Shown piece by piece: positions 61,548 through 64,000 of a stretch of DNA of 64,000 nucleotides. The first letter of the stretch is position 1; the number at the start of each line of letters is the position of its first letter. Source of the DNA: Candidatus Poribacteria bacterium (lineage in GTDB: Bacteria > Poribacteria > WGA-4E > WGA-3G); contig JAJDWA010000011.1 in the NCBI GenBank assembly GCA_022825825.1, positions 35,361 to 99,360 on the forward strand, given 5' to 3'. Both the position numbers and the translations under genes were made by a program. The notes beneath the pieces were generated by a model, which saw nothing but the letters and a program-made list of their open reading frames with translations, was not told the origin of the DNA and did no database searches.

Positions 61548-61720
61548 CTAAAATGCCCGGATAACTTTGGCTATTAGACGTTGTTTGAATTCTGGTGCGT
61601 TTGGGTCACCGAGGATGAGAAAGTCTGCGTCAACAGGCATCGTTGAGGATGCCATCAACGGTAGGTGGTTGTTCGGTTTTAATTGCGGGGAGTTCTTTCC
61701 TAACTGTACCAAATATTGTT
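61548..61720 (-). pseudogene. Broken CBM9-like domain gene remnant
   Basis: On the minus strand one frame reads V-R-K-E-L-P-A-I-K-T-E-Q-P-P-T-V-D-G-I-L-N-D-A-C then stops. P-P-T-V-D-G-x-L-x-D-A is the usual opening of carbohydrate-binding family 9-like domains. The adjacent frame then carries D-A-D-F-L-I-L-G-D-P-N-A-P-E-F-K-Q-R-L-I-A-K-V to a TAG at 61548. The two pieces look like N- and C-terminal fragments of decayed genes joined by deletion or frameshift. An 84-codon plus-strand frame over the same region is spurious. Confidence 0.45.
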
Positions 61721-61782
61721 TAAACCAGGATTATCAGATTTATAGGTTTGTTGGGTTTCGCAAGCTCTATCCAACTTATGGA

Positions 61783-63048
61783 CTAATGATAAGTCTCAGT
61801 GCGGAGGGCATCAATAGGTGATAGTCGCGCTGCCCGCATCGCGGGATAGACACCGAAACCCATGCCCATGACAATTGAGAAAACAACAGAAGTTAGTATC
61901 CACGGTAAGGACAATACGACAGGCCACGCATCCACAATTGGCACAATCCGCACCGCAAGCCGCGACATCCCGTGTGCTGCACCCCAACCGCCTGCGATAC
62001 CGAGTATTGCACCGCAGAAACAGAGACAAATAGATTCTATCAAGAACTGTCCGAAGATGTCTATCCGTTTCGCACCGACTGATTTCCGTAGACCTATTTC
62101 CCGTGTCTTTTCACTCACAGAAACGAGGCATATATTCATGATGCCGATACCGCTGACGAACAACGAAAAACCAGCGATGCTGCCCAAGGCGATCTTTATC
62201 ACCTTTTGGATGTGCTCAAGTCTATGGAACGTCAGTTGCGGTACATAGTGTCCGACAAAGTCATCCTGTCCCCGGTGTCTTTTACGCAAGGTATCCTTAG
62301 CAGAAGCAACAATACGGTTAAAATCGGTACCCTTTTGGAAAAAGACAATCAAGTGTTCAACGTGATTTATACCTTCAAGCCGTTGTTGATAGGTTGTCAA
62401 TGGGAGACAGATAGCATCATCCAAGCCATAGATCCAAGTGAGGCTACGACCTTTGGGTTTCATCACCCCTACAACACGCATCCGTAATGGCGTTCGCCAA
62501 TGATAGCGCACCTTTACTTCTTGATTGACTGGAGAGGTCTCTCCAAACAAATCGGTAGCAGCACCGGCCCCCAAGACGCAGACCTGTGCTGCGGTCTCTA
62601 TATCGTTTTCGGTGAGAAATCTACCGGCTTGTAGCTCCCATCCCATGCCGAGTGCATAGTCTGCAGTAGAAGCCTCTAAAAGTGCCCTGGTTTGGCTCCC
62701 ATCTTCACTGGTAACCAAAATTTCATAATTTTCATGATTGGGTAAGACATATAGGACCTCGGGGCATTCTGCCTCAATAGCATAAGCATCTTCAACGGTG
62801 TATCGTTCAGTAGTGCGGCGGGGCCGTCCACGTTTGAAAGTGGACATGCGTGTCCAGAGTGTGAGTTGATTTGCCCCGCCAAGTTTTTTGATGTCTTCAG
62901 CGATGATTTTTTTCGCACCATCACCGATGGCGACCATGCACAGAACACTTGCAATCCCGATAAGGATACCAAAAATGGACAATCCGGCACGGAGTCTATT
63001 TTGCACAATGGGCTTTACACCAGCGGCGATAGCATCACGAAGTTGCAT
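61783..63048 (-). CDS. ABC transporter permease, MacB/FtsX type
   Basis: 421 residues. An N-terminal membrane helix (~20-42, A-G-L-S-I-F-G-I-L-I-G-I-A-S-V) precedes a periplasmic MacB-type core domain (~45-265). Three C-terminal helices form the FtsX domain (G-S-I-A-G-F-S-L-F-V-S-G-I-G-I-M-N-I; T-R-E-I-G-L-R-K-S-V-G-A-K; Y-P-A-M-R-A-A-R-L-S-P-I-D-A-L-R). It needs an ATPase partner not visible here and would export lipoproteins, peptides or drugs. Its first 14 bases overlap the end of the TPR-like gene. Confidence 0.88.
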   Translation of the reverse strand: MQLRDAIAAGVKPIVQNRLRAGLSIFGILIGIASVLCMVAIGDGAKKIIAEDIKKLGGANQLTLWTRMSTFKRGRPRRTTERYTVEDAYAIEAECPEVLYVLPNHENYEILVTSEDGSQTRALLEASTADYALGMGWELQAGRFLTENDIETAAQVCVLGAGAATDLFGETSPVNQEVKVRYHWRTPLRMRVVGVMKPKGRSLTWIYGLDDAICLPLTTYQQRLEGINHVEHLIVFFQKGTDFNRIVASAKDTLRKRHRGQDDFVGHYVPQLTFHRLEHIQKVIKIALGSIAGFSLFVSGIGIMNICLVSVSEKTREIGLRKSVGAKRIDIFGQFLIESICLCFCGAILGIAGGWGAAHGMSRLAVRIVPIVDAWPVVLSLPWILTSVVFSIVMGMGFGVYPAMRAARLSPIDALRTETYH

Positions 63049-64000
63049 TATCGTCTGGCTTCTGTCCCAGAACCTTTAGAAACTCTGGGTCATCCTTAAC
63101 ATCCGAAAATTCGGGTGTATTAACGAAAGATGAGTAGTAACTATCACGAAAATTATAGTAAGCTACAGCATAGTCTTCCTCAGCAATCTTGAGATGATGT
63201 AGAGTTTTCTCACGGTCCTTATCTGATGCCCAAATACTTACAGCGAGCATGAAGTGTCCATAGTGATTCTCACCGCCCAAATCACAAGCAACTTGTAAAA
63301 AACTTCTTGCTATACTGTACTTATTTATCCACACCAGACAACAGCCAATGTCGTGAGAAAGCCATTTAAGATCACCAATATTTACCGGTTGACCCGCATC
63401 ATATTTTCTATACTCACCATCCATATAGTTTTTGAGTTCCGTTACAATTTCATCAAAACGTTCCGATTCATTTCGTCTGTTATACAGTAACAAACGATTT
63501 GTTTTCACAACTAACCAAAATCGAAAATAGTGTCTCCAATCCTGTTTAGTATTCGTTTTTTCCAACTTTTCGAGTTCAATTAATGCCTCATCCGATTTTC
63601 CGTTTGCTCGTAGTACTTCTGCACCGATTTGTAGAAATTCGCAGCGATCAAGATAACTTACATCAGGATTTTTTAGACGTTCCGATGCCTCATGGTATAG
63701 TTTAATCCATTCATCAATTCTACCTTCTGCAGACCACGAGGCGGGGTTCTCAAGATTAGAACAGAAAATATGTAATACATCCTTATCGGGAATGTCGTTT
63801 TGGCATGCCCATTGATAAAGTTGTGATTGTTCCTCTACTGATTCTCGGTGTCTCCCAAGAAATGCAAGGCTTGAAGCTAACTCTTGATGTGCCCAAAAAC
63901 GTTCTTTATTATCTGGTGCGTCATCCAAGAACTTATGTAGAAGAGAGAGTCGTTTTTCTATTCCTTGCTTACCCATGTGTGGGTATATATCATCAACCAC
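63035..64000 (-). CDS. TPR-like helical protein (probably partial at right edge)
   Basis: At least 321 residues. A GTG occurs at the very last codon of the window, but the true start may lie beyond it. The sequence is helix-rich with TPR/Sel1-like pairs (E-R-F-W-A-H-Q-E-L-A-S-S-L-A-F-L-G-R; A-E-V-L-R-A-N-G-K-S-D-E-A-L-I-E-L-E). The closing F-S-D-V-K-D-D-P-E-F-L-K-V-L is common at the end of bacterial TPR proteins. No other domain is seen. It overlaps the ABC permease start, so they are co-translated. Confidence 0.65.
   Translation of the reverse strand: MVDDIYPHMGKQGIEKRLSLLHKFLDDAPDNKERFWAHQELASSLAFLGRHRESVEEQSQLYQWACQNDIPDKDVLHIFCSNLENPASWSAEGRIDEWIKLYHEASERLKNPDVSYLDRCEFLQIGAEVLRANGKSDEALIELEKLEKTNTKQDWRHYFRFWLVVKTNRLLLYNRRNESERFDEIVTELKNYMDGEYRKYDAGQPVNIGDLKWLSHDIGCCLVWINKYSIARSFLQVACDLGGENHYGHFMLAVSIWASDKDREKTLHHLKIAEEDYAVAYYNFRDSYYSSFVNTPEFSDVKDDPEFLKVLGQKPDDNATS

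Noticed and set aside
61567..61821. 84-codon plus-strand frame
   Set aside because: Opposite to a CBM9-like remnant and lacking a ribosome-binding site.

Overview
The window is about 44% GC by eye and has no rRNA and no CRISPR. It carries a complete F-type ATP synthase operon, one tRNA, a conserved phoH-ybeY-CNNM-recO neighbourhood, many phytanoyl-CoA-dioxygenase (PhyH) paralogues, a formylglycine-type sulfatase, Gfo/Idh and Ldh-type dehydrogenases, WD40 and TPR proteins, and many dispersed palindromic repeats built on GGTAGGTGCGGTTTCC. Lipoboxes, PpiC and LysM proteins point to a diderm bacterium. The gene mix and repeats are what I would expect from Candidatus Poribacteria or a similar marine or sponge-associated lineage. 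That assignment is inference from gene content, not from a marker gene.

Layout. 1-4.1 kb: end of a PpiC isomerase, a TPR protein, a cytochrome P460-like c-type lipoprotein and an IPT/Ig/LysM lipoprotein. 4.3-8.8 kb (minus strand): FAH hydrolase and Gfo/Idh dehydrogenase, 3-dehydro-L-gulonate 2-dehydrogenase (dlgD), a PhyH oxygenase and an orphan BrnA antitoxin. 9-17.1 kb (plus): dimethylformamidase-like protein, sulfatase, B12-binding radical SAM protein, WD40 propeller, DUF169 protein and SDR. 17.3-21.3 kb: small membrane protein, PhyH, Tm-1-like/UPF0261 protein, and an ECF sigma factor fused to a helix-turn-helix domain. 21.9-28 kb: tyrA-cmk-plsC operon, ychF, a methyltransferase and leuB-like dehydrogenase. 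28-30.2 kb and 32-32.5 kb: repeat-rich intergenic DNA. 30-41.4 kb: a second Ldh-type dehydrogenase, phoH, ybeY, CNNM/CorC, tRNA-Pro(CGG), recO, M42 peptidase, two oxidoreductase-like genes and two adjacent PhyH genes. 41.4-48.5 kb: an accessory island with Uma2, trypsin-like protease-TPR, AlbA_2, ABC-type ATPase plus PD-(D/E)XK-like partner, a PIN toxin-antitoxin fusion, and copied ATP synthase epsilon tails. 48.5-58.4 kb (minus): the atp operon, atpZ-atpI/Z fusion-atpI-B-E-F-H-A-G-(foreign gene)-D-C. 58.5-64 kb: two tandem glycosidase-like paralogues, an ABC permease and a partial TPR-like protein.

Most notable. (1) The radical SAM gene at 11870 does not end at its TGA. The TGA follows a Cys codon and is followed in frame by Ala-Glu-Pro and 13 codons to a TAG, which matches the C-terminal signature of the CUAEP-tail selenoprotein family, so the TGA is very probably selenocysteine. 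(2) Two intergenic loci each carry a ~122-bp direct duplication flanking a 220-226-bp segment; one segment has exact terminal inverted repeats. (3) The atp operon has an Na+-type c-ring signature and has been invaded by a foreign gene and repeats. The C-terminal helix cassette of its epsilon subunit has been copied onto unrelated proteins nearby. (4) The ATPase/nuclease-like pair in the accessory island is a candidate defence system.
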